Part shown: positions 24,101 through 36,019 of the stretch, one piece after another | How positions within the stretch are numbered: the stretch's first letter is position 1 | Layout of the letters: the number at the start of each line of letters is the position of its first letter | Source: Hetaerina americana | Taxonomy: Eukaryota > Arthropoda > Insecta > Odonata > Calopterygidae | NCBI GenBank assembly: GCA_022747635.1 | Contig: JAKTNV010000001.1 | Coordinates: 38,736,072-38,800,071, forward strand | Length of the DNA stretch: 64,000 nt | Direction of reading: 5' to 3' | Translations under genes and position numbers: made by a program | The notes under the pieces: model-generated | Databases searched by the model: none | What the model saw: the letters and a program-made list of their open reading frames with translations, nothing else | What the model was told of the DNA's origin: nothing

Positions 24101-25945
24101 GGAAGGGCTAGAATTATTCCCTCGGTAATGAAACACATGCCATTTGTAATTTTCCGATTGGTTACATTGGGCATGGAATATTCGAGCCTCGAGTACCCCC
24201 TATCATAGGTTACCTCGTAATAACGGTGAAGCACTTTCAGTTCCCTCACGTCATTGTTTAACGAATTGAAAGGTTTCCTTGTCATTTTCCTAAATTAACC
24301 AATTAAATCTTGGCAACAATTAATACTCAACTTATAGTCAACTGACGTCGTAATAATGTTAAATAATATTTCCCCCAAGTTTCTGTACGCCATGAAGTTG
24401 GATTCTCCAGCTCAGGATGATGATGTAAGAAAACAATAGATAGTCATTCCCGCCAAATAGTAAAAAAAAACTATCTATTGTAATTTTGAAAATAAGGTCC
24501 AAGGAATGTGCGTAATGCTTTTCTTTCTGATGCTGAAGAGTTTCTTCCCAGGAATTAAACTGCCAAAAGTAAAATCATTTTGATTTCTATTATTTTTATC
24601 CCTGAGTTTCGAATACCTGTAAGTGTACAACGCCCACTTATGTGCCCACTGCAATCGTATTTTCTTATCTTTACCCGTTAGGCTCATGTTCCCTCCTCTC
24701 CTCCGTAAACCTCTTCTCTTTTCTCCTTTCTCTTCTCTTTACACGAAACCTCTAATTCACAAAATAAGTCGGAAACGTGAATGTTTCCTGATGTCTGGTT
24801 ACAGAATTAGAGAGGTATGATCTCACTCATTCAACCATTTCGCCGAGTCGTCACAAAAACGCGATGCCTAATTATGTATCTTACTGGAGTCCAACCTCCC
24901 TCCATCTCCACGTAAGAAGATGCACGAGAAGCACGACTGTGCATACACAGAGCAACCACGCTTCATCTCGACGCTCATAAAAGCTTCCATCTTGGAATTT
25001 TATTTTGAAGCATATCAATCCCCTGCCAAGCCATTTTTAGTACCGCTCACATCACCCTCGAAAAAACATTTATCTAGTTAATCCATATTGATTTGAAATA
25101 AAAAGGGTATATTTATTCATCTATTGTCTCTGTAAGCGACAAAACCATCGCTGTTTTTCGTAATAAGCAGCCCTCTAGTTGGTGACAATGACAGAAAGTG
25201 CGCGAATGATGAGAACATTTGCGTAACTTACTAAAATTGGTTCCATGGTCAGGAAAGAAGATCAGGATATTCAGTCTAAAGAATCTGTTCGCTCAAGTAT
25301 CGTGACCCTGAGGTTGACTGAAATTTACACAATTCATTAGACTAATTTACGATAGACTCATATGCATTTTAATCTAAATGGAAGGGAGAGTAGGCATAAG
25401 AGGGTGGGAGTTTTATCCGTCCATACTTGATTGTTTTTGGCCGTAAGTCGGTTCTATCCACCTCTAATGGAAAATTCGCAAAGTAAAATCCTTAAAAGAT
25501 ATCTTAGAAAAAATGCTAGCTTTTTTGCTTTACAAATATTGGCTCGACGTGGAAAATACTGTATTGAATTCGTTCAACTCTGATAGATATCCGCAGAAGG
25601 TGAAGAAGGGAAGAGACGCGCAACCTACATACGTAAACACATCAAACTAGTAGACTCAGACGACGAAACACATGTCTAACGGACCGAGCATTGCACGCTG
25701 GATTCCCCGCCCACACGACTTCCAAGGACTTATCAGGATGCAGTTATCAATCCGGGAAAATATATCCATCTGTAGATATTTTTGACAGTATTTTTGATTT
25801 AAAGCAAGAAAGAAACTCAATGTAACTATTTCGATACATTGCAAACACGTATGCCGCACAGGATATGTACATATATATTTGATACGAGACACATTTTTTC
25901 GCGCGTATAAAAATCCACAAAAAATCAAAAACACATTTTTAATAC
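21169..25945. other. No gene recognised
   Basis: Only short ORFs without domains. A GC-richer part near 22430-22700 and another near 23980-24080 have no coding signal I can support. A small inverted repeat, ACAATAGATAGT (24433-24444) with ACTATCTATTGT (24470-24481), lies inside. The block 23561-23640 resembles 26760-26845 (shared GGCGGAG...GGAATC and GCCACCG.GAATGC), suggesting a dispersed repeat. Confidence 0.4.
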
Positions 25946-26048
25946 AACAATTTCAGAGCGTAAAAATCATTCGCCTTGACTGGGACTCGAACCCAGATCC
26001 CTCAATATCCGGTCGAGTGCTTTAGCCACTTAAGCTACCGAGGTGTCC
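25946..26048 (-). mobile_element. tRNA-derived SINE, family 3
   Basis: On the minus strand the head at 26048 reads GGACACCTCGGTAGCTTAAG, an A-box, with B-box GGGTTCGAGTCCC near 25983-25995. A tail of AATGATTTTTACGCTCTGAA follows. The tRNA-like part is about 76 nt, but its acceptor stem does not pair (GGACACC against AAGGCG), so it is a SINE head and not a tRNA gene. The tail motif recurs at 53050-53190. Confidence 0.7.
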
Positions 26049-28348
26049 TCTTAAACTCTGAAATTTTGGGGCTTTTAAAGGAACTAGATGTTATGACGAA
26101 ATACCGTACATACAATGTCACATGTATTCGTAGTCGTGCGCGAGGCGCCACTGTCCACGAGGTTAAAGCCAACTTTAAACACGTATGGTGTTTTCCCTTT
26201 GACAAATTCCAAAGAAACTGCGGGAGATGCCGCAACAGTAACTTTTAACGGAGTCATCCGCTAATGTGCATTTCAATGCAACAATTTCAGAGTTTAATTT
26301 TTATTAGAGTTTCAGAGTTAATTAATATTAACCAATTAAAACCTATAAGAGATGATGTTGTACATCGACGAAACAAGTGAAAATCTTACACAATTTTATT
26401 TTAAGACACGCGTATAATTTTTCTGTTAAAGGAAAATTGATTTGCCATATTTAATTGCATTTTTAGAGAAAAGCGTTTTTTTTTAATTTTGCACTTCGAA
26501 ACCATTTGATTAAACTCACTCAAGCACTCGTACCAACTTACGACAGACCAAATGTGTCATACTCAGACCTAATAATAGGTGCAAGTGTGAATTTTATTGA
26601 TTTTAACCTTTGCCCCAGAGTTAGATATCCATATTGACTTTCTGATACCGGGAAAATCGGAGAACGTGGATAAAAAGGGGGTTGTCAATTCAAATTTAAA
26701 GTATAATTTCTGGTATTTAGCTTTCAATAGATACTCAACATTTCTTGGGTTATTGGAAACGAAAATCCTAGGAGGGGTTGGAGCGCGGCGGAGGGAATCG
26801 ACACAAAAGTTGATAGAATGTTTTATTGCCACCGGGAATGCTCTATTACTTATCCGATGGTTTAAGTCGATCGAATGCTGCGAAGTGGGTCAAAAATGGA
26901 TTCCTAATGGTGAATACAACAAAAGGAAAATACGTATAACCTTGAAAAATCTGCGTTGTGATTAAACCTTCGCCCTCGATGGTAGCCCGTGAACGATCCA
27001 CCGCATAAATCCACATCCAAAAATGCTGGAAAGAATGTGCTCTATGCTAGATCATGGATATTACGTGTATGATTTGCACTAATCCAGCGAGCACTCATCC
27101 AGTAGCTGTACACGGTCCCGGGAGTCACCTCTCCAAGAGCTCTGTAAAACCTGGGTACTGACTGCAATATCCAAACCCTTGGTGGAGTCAGAAGATACGG
27201 TCTATGCATAAATCGAAGATTGCATTATCAATTCAACACGTTGTTGGTGTAATCTACTACCAATTAAATACTGACAATATTTACTCCATGAGCACTCTCC
27301 GGGGGAGTCACTGCATAACCTGTATTTTTATAGATCCTGCATTTGAAAAATTTGTCTTCCTTCACGTAATGAAGTTGTCCTAACTTTTTTGAGCATTTTT
27401 CACTACCACCGATGGGGGCAATTGGAAATTAAATTCTTTTCCCAAAATCATGTGAAAAATTGCTGCAAAAAACAATGAATTTTTTTCTGTTGTAGTCCTA
27501 GCGTTTGCACCATCTCTTCTGATATTTTCAATCAAACATCAAACTAGAAAAGAACTTCATTTTGAATAGCTCGAATAAAAGGGAAATACGCGTGATTTGT
27601 GACTCCGTAATGTATGATGACATCAAAATAAAAAGTTAACAATGGGGCTAATTTCGGTTGAATGCGCGCTTGGAATCCGTCGGGATGATTATTTCTTAGT
27701 CATGTGTGTAGTATTAAAGGTGAATATAACTCACAAGGCTGAGTCGTCGCGATTGTATTAATGAATGAATCTAGCGTAAAAATAGCCTTGGCACACAGTT
27801 TTACCCTCCACTCCCGTCATCTTCTCCAAGAATAGTTCCGGTGTCAGGAAGAGATGACCGACACATTTTTCGGTTGTTTTGCGAAGGAATTGCAGTATTG
27901 TCTTTCGAGGTATGTTGCTAACATTTATCTTGAAGAACAGAAATCTGTATCAGTGTGAGTCATGCATTGCGTCGTGGAATCGTCGTACTACACATGCTGA
28001 CATGAGAAAGCCTTCTAAACCACCTGAAATCTTTTAGTACATATAAATAATTACATTGCGTATTGCTGCTCAACCAGAGATGTTCATAAACTTTTCTTCA
28101 AATGAGTAGAAAGTCTTCGTTGTTGGGTAACTGCGTCGAACGCCGTGGTAACAGCGAAGTAAAGTGGGGTGGGACGCAGAATGAGAAATCTCGCCGCACG
28201 CGCTAATTTTAGCGTCCGCACTCAGTTACACACTCGAGGCGGCGCTCACCGTATGAATCAACCCCAAATATTGGGATCTTGGAAACCCTTCCACGCGCAT
28301 CCTTGAAAGCTCACCTTATTGGGAAGCCTACGCATTTCTCCAAGCTGC
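26049..28348. other. No gene recognised upstream of the sHSP gene
   Basis: One ORF of 122 codons (26597-26965 plus) has no recognised domain and overlaps the repeat-like block 26760-26845. The last kilobase is presumably regulatory sequence for the heat-shock gene, but I found no perfect three-unit heat-shock element in it. Confidence 0.4.
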
Positions 28349-28349
28349 A

Positions 28350-28357
28350 TTTATAAG
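28350..28357 (+). promoter_or_regulatory. Probable TATA box of the plus-strand sHSP gene
   Basis: TTTATAAG lies about 90 bases before a strong donor (AACTTCG then GTAAGTAG, exon end 28443) that would end a non-coding first exon. The coding exon begins after an acceptor 525 bases further on. Position and sequence fit a TATA-driven heat-shock promoter. The start site, about 28380, is inferred. Confidence 0.55.
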
Positions 28358-28379
28358 AGAAGCAGGATCCCATATGAGC

Positions 28380-28443
28380 CAGAGACGGCCAGAAGCCCGA
28401 AAGAACTAGTTCCTTCTCCGCATTCGGATTTCTTTCAACTTCG
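28380..28443 (+). other. Inferred 5' UTR exon of the plus-strand sHSP gene
   Basis: The exon would begin about 30 bases after the TATA-like sequence. It would end at 28443 before GTAAGTAG, a near-consensus donor. The partner acceptor is the pyrimidine tract and AG at 28961-28968, four bases before the ATG. The minus-strand paralogue has the same arrangement of an intron just before the ATG. The 5' edge is approximate. Confidence 0.5.
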
Positions 28444-28971
28444 GTAAGTAGAAACCTCGTTACGAAGGCATTTTCTTGCATTATTACAGAAACAATGGCG
28501 TATGGGAAACGATCGTCATTTTACCAGAATTAGCAAAACTTCACGAGGTACAATTTTTGCGCGTCCCTATTCAGCCAATGTTTCGTGGATCCCGAAATAA
28601 TTTGGAAGAAGTGTAAATTACTTCTTTTCTCACTCCTTAGTTTGTTTTAGCAAATTTCATCCAAATGCGCTCATCATTATCTATATTGGACGCATCTTAG
28701 CGAATAGAATTAATATATCCATTTTTTGAAGTTTCAATGTTGTTGAAAATCATCTACATGATCACGTCACAACAGAGTTACTTTCTAGAAAGTTACACAT
28801 TTCTTTCTTCTTCTAATACTTTAGGAAATAATCTGAAATAACTTTATACGATTCCGGAGTACCCATTTCATTATAATACGATATTTTATGCTAGATTTCA
28901 CAGTTATTTCACATATACTTCCATATTATTTTACCAATTATTCAAGTAAAACCTAACATTTTTTTTAGGAA

Positions 28972-29433
28972 ATGTCCATGCTGCCCTACATTTTTCGGGA
29001 CTGGTATGATGATACCACAAGTGGAATTTCAGCCAGAAGCATATTTGACCAAAACTTTGGTCTAGGCCTTCGACATGATGACCTTTTTGTGCCCTCCCTT
29101 CGCTCTCGCTTGCCCGCTGTGCGCCCCTCCTCTTATTTCCGACCCTGGCACCACTTCTCACGGCAAACCAGTGGAACATCAAATGTGCAAGTGGATAAAA
29201 GTCAATTTCAAGTAATATTAGATGTGCAGCAATTTTCTCCCAATGAACTGTCTGTGAAGACCGTTGGAAACACAATTGTTGTGGAAGGGAAGCATGAAGA
29301 GCGGGAAGATGAACACGGATTTGTTTCCAGGCACTTTGTGAGGCGTTATGGCCTGCCCAGTGATGTTGAAGCCAAGGAGGTATCTTCCAGCCTTTCATCA
29401 GATGGAGTGCTTACAATTACAGCACCCAAAAAG
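28972..29433 (+). CDS. sHSP (plus) coding exon 1, residues 1-154
   Basis: Runs from the ATG four bases after the acceptor at 28967-28968 to APKK before the donor GTAAATG. It contains the N-terminal region and the whole alpha-crystallin domain. Confidence 0.93.
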
Positions 29434-29965
29434 GTAAATGAAAACTTTGAACATTTAGTTTGTTATTGTATTTTCAGTGATTGTGGTAAAGCTTTGGAGT
29501 AACGATTAAAACTAATTATTTTTCTTAGACCACATTCAAATGTTTCAAGTAGTCCAAATGTAATACAAAAATAAAATCATAATAGTAGATGACTAACATT
29601 AAGTAGGTTTCATTCTAGCAACTATTAGTATTTTCAAGTAAACTATCTAAAAGGATACAACTTCCTCTGAAAATTATTACAGCCATCAATACATGAATTT
29701 TATTGCTTGAAAACTTATGAATTGCACAAACAAATGCATGATTCGTTTTTAAAAGAACTGAAATATGAATAAATTATTAAGTATGAATTAATTGATTATA
29801 AAGTACTTGACAACATTTGTTTTTTTCCAGAATCAGCTTCCACTAGAAGAAAAAGAGAGAATGATCCCAATCACACAGACAGGCATGCCAGCCCTGAAAC
29901 CCATTTCGACTGATGAAAAAGGTGAAAAAACACATGTGGTGGAAATTGAAAAGCAAAAAGAGTGA
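28972..29965 (+). CDS. Small heat-shock protein, lethal(2)essential-for-life type (two coding exons)
   Basis: An ATP-independent holdase chaperone of the alpha-crystallin family that forms oligomers and binds unfolding proteins in the cytosol. Coding exons are 28972-29433 and 29831-29965, phase 0, giving 198 aa. The donor is AAG then GTAAATG and the acceptor TTTTTTCCAG. The protein starts MSMLPYIFRDW with SYFRPW at residues 54-59. The alpha-crystallin domain is at about 68-154, with VDKSQFQVILDVQQFSPNEL, VVEGKHEEREDEHGF, SRHFVRRYGLP and the terminal SSDGVLTITAPK. The C-terminal extension in exon 2 has the I-x-I anchor IPI (166-168) in ERMIPITQTG. Reading through the donor would add about 22 unrelated residues before a stop. 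It lies tail to tail with a paralogue 4.9 kb away. Heat regulation is expected for the family, but I saw no perfect heat-shock element here. The minus-strand ORF across it is a shadow. Confidence 0.95.
29831..29965 (+). CDS. sHSP (plus) coding exon 2, residues 155-198
   Basis: Starts after TTTTTTCCAG with NQLPLEEKERMIPITQTG and ends VEIEKQKE, TGA at 29963-29965. It holds the IPI motif. It is too short for ordinary ORF listing and is identified by phase match and by similarity to exon 2 of the paralogue (ERMVPITQTG). Confidence 0.93.
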   Translation, partial: NQLPLEEKERMIPITQTGMPALKPISTDEKGEKTHVVEIEKQKE

Positions 29966-30189
29966 TGTTCTTAAAATTATCATTCCTTGTCTCATGGAAT
30001 GGTGAGGAAATATTCATGTCATTATAGTGTGAAATCAATCATATGGGTTCATGCAAAGAAATCATACATGTCTTTGATATTAAGTTGGTGATATGAATCC
30101 CATTGCATTATCTGTTTTTAAAAAATAGATTAAGATTTCATTCCATTTCATCACTTTACTTTTGTATTTATTGACTATTATGTGCAAGA

Positions 30190-30195
30190 AATAAA
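30190..30195 (+). terminator. Probable polyadenylation signal of the plus-strand sHSP gene
   Basis: AATAAA lies 225 bases after the stop codon. It is the first good canonical signal after the stop. Transcript data would be needed to confirm it. Confidence 0.5.
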
Positions 30196-30199
30196 TTGG

Positions 30200-33100
30200 A
30201 AACTTTGCTAATTTTATTCCTACTCAAGCAATTATCAGTAACTATATTCCCCCTCTATAACATATCATCCTCAAAACCATGGCCAACATGGTAATAAGCT
30301 AATAAAAGAAAAAGAAAAGGAACATCATATGCAAGACAATTATTTTTTCATGTCATAACATCAATATCATACCGAGTCATATTATATCGACTATTTCAAA
30401 AAGTTCTTCTTTGCATAATTAAAAGATGTAGGTGCCAATGATTACATCAATTTGTAACTTTGACCTTAACTATAAACTATGTTAAGCCACAATTCAACAT
30501 ATATACCTAACTAATGACAGAATATAATATAGAACAAAGCATTTACTGAAAAATTCTATTGGCAGCACATCCATCAGGAATCTGAATATAAGTCTTACTA
30601 CAATTTAAAATTAAGCTACAACTAAGGAGGATGTCTTAGGTGCAAGCCACCTGGTGTTGGTCTTCATTAAATGAAAATTAAAGTATTATGTGGAATTTCC
30701 ATGCTTCCTCTATCTCGAGTGATAGAAACTAAATTAGTAGCTTGTAATGGCAAAAATACTCCGCATTATAATTTACAGCATTATGGCAAAAGCTCACTGC
30801 ATAGATGAAACAGCAATCAAAGTCTCCTGTAGCCACACTACACAATTCATGCTGGACTCCAATGTCATCATAAGTAAGATCAAGCAATAAAACCAATGAA
30901 CATACCTAAATATCATTGTTAAAATAGATCATATATTGCCTTTCGCAAAATATAACAATTGAAACAAAAAATAATTGGTGATGAAAAACTGACTTTTCAT
31001 TTTATCTATCAAATCTGCATCTATACACTATTCCACAAGCAATTGTAATGATGTGTGAAATGGGTTGTTAGGTCACCACTCATACTGCATCTAATCCAAT
31101 ATTTTTACAAACACATGGCACTCCGTGATTAGCTGAAAATGCAAGTAGAAAGGAGGTGGCTATACACATCAGTCATGCAATACTCATTACACAAATGACA
31201 ATTGTTATGTTATTAGTCACTAATTCACAGCCTACTAAGAAGACAAATAAGGAAACCCATTGATAAGGGCTGGTTCACATGTAACATGGTCATCAATTAT
31301 AAGGTAGCATTCTGCCCATGCAGTACCGGCAGCTAACAAATGGTCACATTAAATAAGAATAAAATTTATATGAAAATGTAATGGATCCAAATTGAATAAG
31401 CTTAAATATTCAGATGAAACAGTGCCCTGAATTCTCTCACAAATCTTCTTCAACTCATTGTACATAGATAAATATGCCTTTTGTGGTATAGTTAGATGTG
31501 GATCCAATGTATTGAAACTAGTTTCAATGTAATGCCTAATGTTCAAGTCTCTGGAATTTCAAGGCATTCTCAACTCTCTAGTCTTGAAAACTATGTAATG
31601 TATTAAAAAGAGTCATTGAATAAGTTCATCAGTAGAACACTACAAATGTGAGTTTTTTTTTATTGCTGTGGAACAATTCCACCACATCAAATATGGAGCC
31701 ACTCATTATACCAGTTTACCAATTAATTTTGGATCATGCCCTGCCTCAACACCTTACAAATTTATTTGTTAGCAAAACAAAATATACCAGCAAAGTTTTA
31801 AACAGGTAAAATACAAAACAGGTATGCCATATAAAAATTGAGCCTATGTAAAATTTCCTCAATCAATGGCACTTTCATGATCATAGATTTTTACCAATGT
31901 TTATTTCTGTCTTTCAGCAGCATTATTTTCTATTGGCCCCCAAATAAGCAAATTAGCCTCCTGCTAGAGTTTTAAATGTTTTTATGGCTGAAATGAGACC
32001 ATACCATTTTTATTAAAAAATAAAAACCTATCCCATCAACATAACATTAACCTTGGGTAATATTATGCTGATGAGAAAAACATGACCTTCTAAACATAAC
32101 AGTTTCAGGCTTAACTTTCTGGAATTCCTTCATGATAAGGGTGAAAAAAGAAACTTTGCACTTTCACATAAAGAAGTCTTTATGTGGTAGTGCAAATTTT
32201 TTTTTAACCTCAACATTGACCTTCTGTTTAACCATCAAGCACATTCTAACTACCAAGTGGGCACTAACAACAATCGACTGCATTAGGCAAATGCCCATTT
32301 GTTTAAACATGGCTGCTATGTAATGCTGGACTGGCTTTGTGTTCATGACCATTATTTTGATACATTATATGAATAGTATTTAATCAGAATATCTTATTCC
32401 TTTGTTGCCCTCATAAATTCATAATGAAAAATAATACCTCAGTAACTTTACGGGCCAAGACACTATGCTACTAATGGAGGGTTCTAGTTGCTAATTCTAA
32501 TTGAATGATATATTCAGTACAAGATTTTCTGAAAAAAATTACTACTTTGCCCAAATTTCTGAAAGAAAACCTTAGTCATACATGATATCTTGCATCAAGG
32601 GTAAGTTTAAAACTAAAGTGCATCAAGCACTAATGACAAGACTAATGTTGTACTCATTTATTTTGAAAAAAAAATCAACAAAAATGTATCAAACAAAATT
32701 CCATTATTAGCTGTTTATTGATAAAAGTGCTCTTTAAGTGAGAATGAGTCTCTCTCTTAACTCTTCTCTTTACAACTCCTTGAAATTGAATGAAGAATTA
32801 ATGTTGTTTATGAATTTCTCACTTCAGCACCAGAAATATTGTCTGCTGACACATTTGGGCATTACATTACTTCTAATATGATAACAAATTCACAATCAAA
32901 ACAAAACTTTGTCTTGCAGTTTTCTTTTAACTCAATGACTTATTACAGCAAAGGTGGTCTTAATTGACCTCAGGTTGGCCACTGAATAGCAGTCATAATA
33001 TAATAATGTTAATTCAAATAAGATTCTACCACTACTAAGGTATTAATAGCTACCTTGATCACTATTTGAAATCTACAACCTAAGTATACAATAATTATCA

Positions 33101-34835
33101 TAGTCTTAATTACAGCATATTACATAACCACTCTAATTCAAAATAGGTCAACTCCCCATTAATTGTCAATAGAAAAATAATGTCAATTTCATCCGTCTCG
33201 CCTGAATTTACCTAACTTTCCATCCAAATTAGTATATACTCTTATTAAATAATGATACTCGCTGAAATATTACACACAAACTAATTAAAACCTAGAATCC
33301 ACAGCAATAAGCTGAATTTGTATTTTCTCTATTTTATCTCAATGCTGACATAAAAATTGAAAATCCTCGGAGGGCCTCCACTAAGTTCTTCCCACTTTGG
33401 GGACAAGATTTCACTTATTTCTTTAATATGAAATGCCATCTTAGTTTTATTCTTATTCCCCGACTTCTTGCACCCTGAAAATCTTACAGCAGCTACTGAA
33501 ATAACAAATTAACCAGCTGCAGGTCTGGAACTTGATTCGAGCATGATCTATCCCAATTCTGTAGCCAAGGTTAACTTGTACTACACCCTTGTACTCAAAC
33601 CACAGTGCTCAAAGGATTCCCATCTATTATTTGTGAGCTCCATTCACATTTATTCTAGCTTCATATAGATAAAAAAAAATTCAAATTTTCCTAAACACAA
33701 TCCTGGACTATATCTTCCCTCAAAAAATTGCATTACATAGTCATTGCATTATAAGGTCGTAGACCAAGTATTAGATTCAATTCTAGCAGCAGCATTATCT
33801 GAAAAAATACCCCTAGCATATCATGCCAAAATGGCTATGATTGAATGTCCATGTTTGATATATCTCAAGCTGCCCACTCAAAGACTAATTCTAAATGACA
33901 TGTCATGCCATATGCAACCTAACTCACCAGATGCATTCAATTTATATTAAATATAAGCTTTCTAACTCAGATCACATATGATGTAATCCATATCCACCTC
34001 AAGCAAGCATTTACCATTTTGTGAAAATAAACTTGCAATGACAAATTATTTAAACAGGCTTAAGAACCAATGGGTGCATTATCAACAATTAATTCACTTA
34101 AGTCTCAATCATTTTTCTTACATGGGATCGAGTATCTATTGAATTATACACCTCTTTGTTGTTAGGAAAGAAAATGAACGCATTAAATACCTACACTCAC
34201 ACTAATTGAGAGTACTCATCAAAAATGCCACAGTATACAAGAACTTATATACACCAATCATTGAAACTACTTGATTGAAAAGCTTTCCCTTTCAGAGTAA
34301 TGGGGGTCTTAACTCGGCTATGTAGTCACCAAACGAAACATTAAAGGGGTAGTATATATTCATAAATGAAATTTCAAGGTTCAATTTATGATATTTATTG
34401 GATGAAAAAAATACAGTGAAAATTGAACAATGTGGGCACCAAATCACAACTGTAAATGCGAAGTGTCCTCGAAGTTACGATAAATGGAATAAATTACAAA
34501 ATACATTAGATGCGCACATCTAAGTCAACTTCAAAAGACTTGGGTTGACAAGACAAACTCTTGAATGAGAAGATCTAATACGATGTATTAATACAATAGC
34601 TACCAATAGTGAAGAAAGTCTAAATTGATATAGTACCTACCTACTAGGTTACTTCACTATAGTAGCCCACAACATTCAACCCAATTATTACATTACTTTT
34701 GAGTAAAAAAGCTTTTAAACTTAAATCAGTCTTTCAATATGCAAAGATTCACAAATACAATGATATCAACATAATACGATATAACGACCCTCCCGAAATA
34801 ATGAAAACTTCGAATAGAATCCACCTTCTCTGAAA
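30200..34835. other. AT-rich intergenic region between convergent sHSP genes
   Basis: About 4.6 kb with only short unmatched ORFs. It includes the probable 3' UTR of the minus-strand sHSP gene (a minus-strand AATAAA lies at 34394-34399) and fold-back copy B at 32093-32220. No third sHSP copy was seen. Confidence 0.5.
32093..32220. repeat. Fold-back element, copy B
   Basis: Starts AACATAACAGTTTCAGGC, followed by TTAACTTTCTGGAATTCC, the same edge as copy E at 50255. The arm GTGAAAAAAGAAACTTTGCA with CATAAAGA (about 32140-32175) pairs imperfectly with TCTTTATGTGG, TGCAAATTTTT and AACCT at 32177-32210. The loop is almost absent and no hammerhead-like core remains. Confidence 0.7.
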
Positions 34836-34958
34836 TTACTCTTTGCGGGCTTCACCCTCTCCAAGGGGGCTGCTTGAAGACTCTCCTTGTTTCACTGCAG
34901 GGGATCCGGTCTGTGTTATTGGAACCATTCTTTCATTCGCAGCGGGCATGGGCAATGC
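34836..34958 (-). CDS. sHSP (minus) coding exon 2, residues 146-185
   Basis: Starts after ACAG at 34962-34959 with ALPMPAANERMVPITQTG and ends GEARKE, TAA at 34838-34836. The open frame in the same place on the plus strand (34843-35085) is a shadow. Confidence 0.93.
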   Translation of the reverse strand, partial: ALPMPAANERMVPITQTGSPAVKQGESSSSPLGEGEARKE

Positions 34959-35644
34959 CTGTATAAGGAAGATAAGAAAATCGAAAGGGCATAACCCACC
35001 GATAGATATGCATACAAAAATTATTCAGACAGGTGCAGAGCTTAAAAGAAGTTCAAGTGACCACTACAACATAGTTAAAAAATAGTACGTATGCAAGCGA
35101 ATATATGCAGTTAATAAGTAATCAAATCAAAACAGTTCTAATATGCCAGTAACTTTGAATGCACAAGATGAAGAGCGAGTAACCTGTTACTATTTAAAAC
35201 TTAAATTACCTTAGGAGCAGCAATGGAAAGTACGCCATCTGAAGACAGAGATGAGGTTACTGTTTCCGGGCGGATTCCATTAGGAAGTACATAGCGCCGA
35301 ATAAAATGGCGAGATACAAATCCATGCTCGTCTGGTTTCTCCTCATGCTTTCCTTCCACAATGACACAATTTTCTACAGTTTTCACAGATATTTCATTCG
35401 GACTAAACTGTTGCACGTCCAGCATTACGTGAAATCCATCTTTGTCGGCCTGAACACTTGAAATGCCACTCTGCTGCCCTGCAACGTGACGCCAAGGGCG
35501 ATAATATCCCAACTTCACTAAATTAGGGACTGGCTGATACAAATCGTTGACCCTCATCCCCAGCCCAAAATCTTGATCGAATAACCGCAGAGGCCTTTCC
35601 ATCTCATCCCAGGTATTGCTCAAAATGAATGGTAGCATGGACAT
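34836..35644 (-). CDS. Small heat-shock protein, lethal(2)essential-for-life type, second copy (two coding exons)
   Basis: A paralogue of the gene at 28972, also an alpha-crystallin chaperone. Coding exons are 35644-35210 and 34958-34836 on the minus strand, 185 aa. The donor is CCTAAG then GTAATT and the acceptor ATACAG, phase 0, in the same place as in the paralogue. It starts MSMLPFILSNTW and has FGLGMRVNDLY and YYRPW (47-51). The alpha-crystallin domain (about 58-145) contains DVQQFSPNEISVKTV, VIVEGKHEE, DEHGFVSRHFIRRYVLP and SSLSSDGVLSIAAPK. The C-terminal anchor is VPI at 157-159 (ERMVPITQTG), followed by a serine-rich tail ending GEARKE. The ATG sits directly after an acceptor (TTTCAG at 35645-35650). 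A donor at 35750-35749 (GCAAAG then GTGCGT) probably ends the 5' UTR exon. A TATA box and heat-shock-element matches lie upstream, so heat induction is likely. Confidence 0.95.
35210..35644 (-). CDS. sHSP (minus) coding exon 1, residues 1-145
   Basis: Runs from the ATG immediately after the acceptor TTTCAG to APK before the donor GTAATT. It includes the entire alpha-crystallin domain. Confidence 0.93.
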
Positions 35645-35750
35645 CTGAAATCAATAACATCAAAATTATCAACTACTGTTAACTGACTGCAACAGCATTC
35701 ACTTAGCGCGCATACTTCTAATAACTAATAAACACTCGAGACAGACGCAC

Positions 35751-35828
35751 CTTTGCACGACAGCCACCCAGACACAGCTAGCTTCCCTGTACTCAAATTA
35801 CCCGGCACACTCCGCCGCTCGCTAGCAA
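35751..35828 (-). other. Inferred 5' UTR exon of the minus-strand sHSP gene
   Basis: The donor GCAAAG then GTGCGT (boundary 35751) lies about 100 bases after the TATA box. The acceptor is just before the ATG at 35644. The transcription start, about 30 bases after the TATA box, is inferred and not seen. Confidence 0.5.
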
Positions 35829-35853
35829 ATCGACGGGAATAGGGTAGGTCGGG

Positions 35854-35859
35854 TTTATA
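35854..35859 (-). promoter_or_regulatory. TATA box of the minus-strand sHSP gene
   Basis: TATAAA on the minus strand in the context CCTTTATAAACCCG, at the right distance before the inferred 5' UTR exon and 25-40 bases after a gapped heat-shock element. Confidence 0.7.
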
Positions 35860-35882
35860 AAGGCAGCCGTCAGTGACGTCAC

Positions 35883-35897
35883 AGAATCTAGAAGAAT
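35883..35897 (-). promoter_or_regulatory. Gap-type heat-shock element
   Basis: Two nGAAn units, AGAAT at 35883 and AGAAT at 35893, lie exactly ten bases apart on the plus strand. The middle five-base unit (CTAGA) is degenerate. Heat-shock factor trimers tolerate such a gap. It sits just upstream of the TATA box of the minus-strand sHSP gene. Confidence 0.5.
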
Positions 35898-36019
35898 CTC
35901 CGTCGTCCTCGGCCTTTCTCGCGGTTCTTGTTCGATCTCGGCTGTTCGGGCTTCGCCGGCAGCGTCGTGCCGAGCAGGGCGTTGGAAGCTTAAAGGAGTA
36001 TGTAGAATGCAGCGAAGTA

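Noticed and set aside
25983..26048. tRNA gene
   Set aside because: A-box and B-box are present, but the acceptor stem does not pair and the sequence continues into a repeated tail, so it is a SINE head.
28100..28349. Heat-shock elements before the plus-strand sHSP gene
   Set aside because: Several GAA and TTC triplets occur (for example GGAAACCCTTCC near 28280), but none has the required two-base spacing over three units.
28931..29398. Minus-strand ORF of 155 codons over the sHSP exon
   Set aside because: It is the shadow of the plus-strand alpha-crystallin exon, which has clear domain matches, splice sites and a paralogue.
34843..35085. Plus-strand ORF of 80 codons
   Set aside because: It overlaps, on the opposite strand, coding exon 2 of the minus-strand sHSP gene and has no domain of its own.
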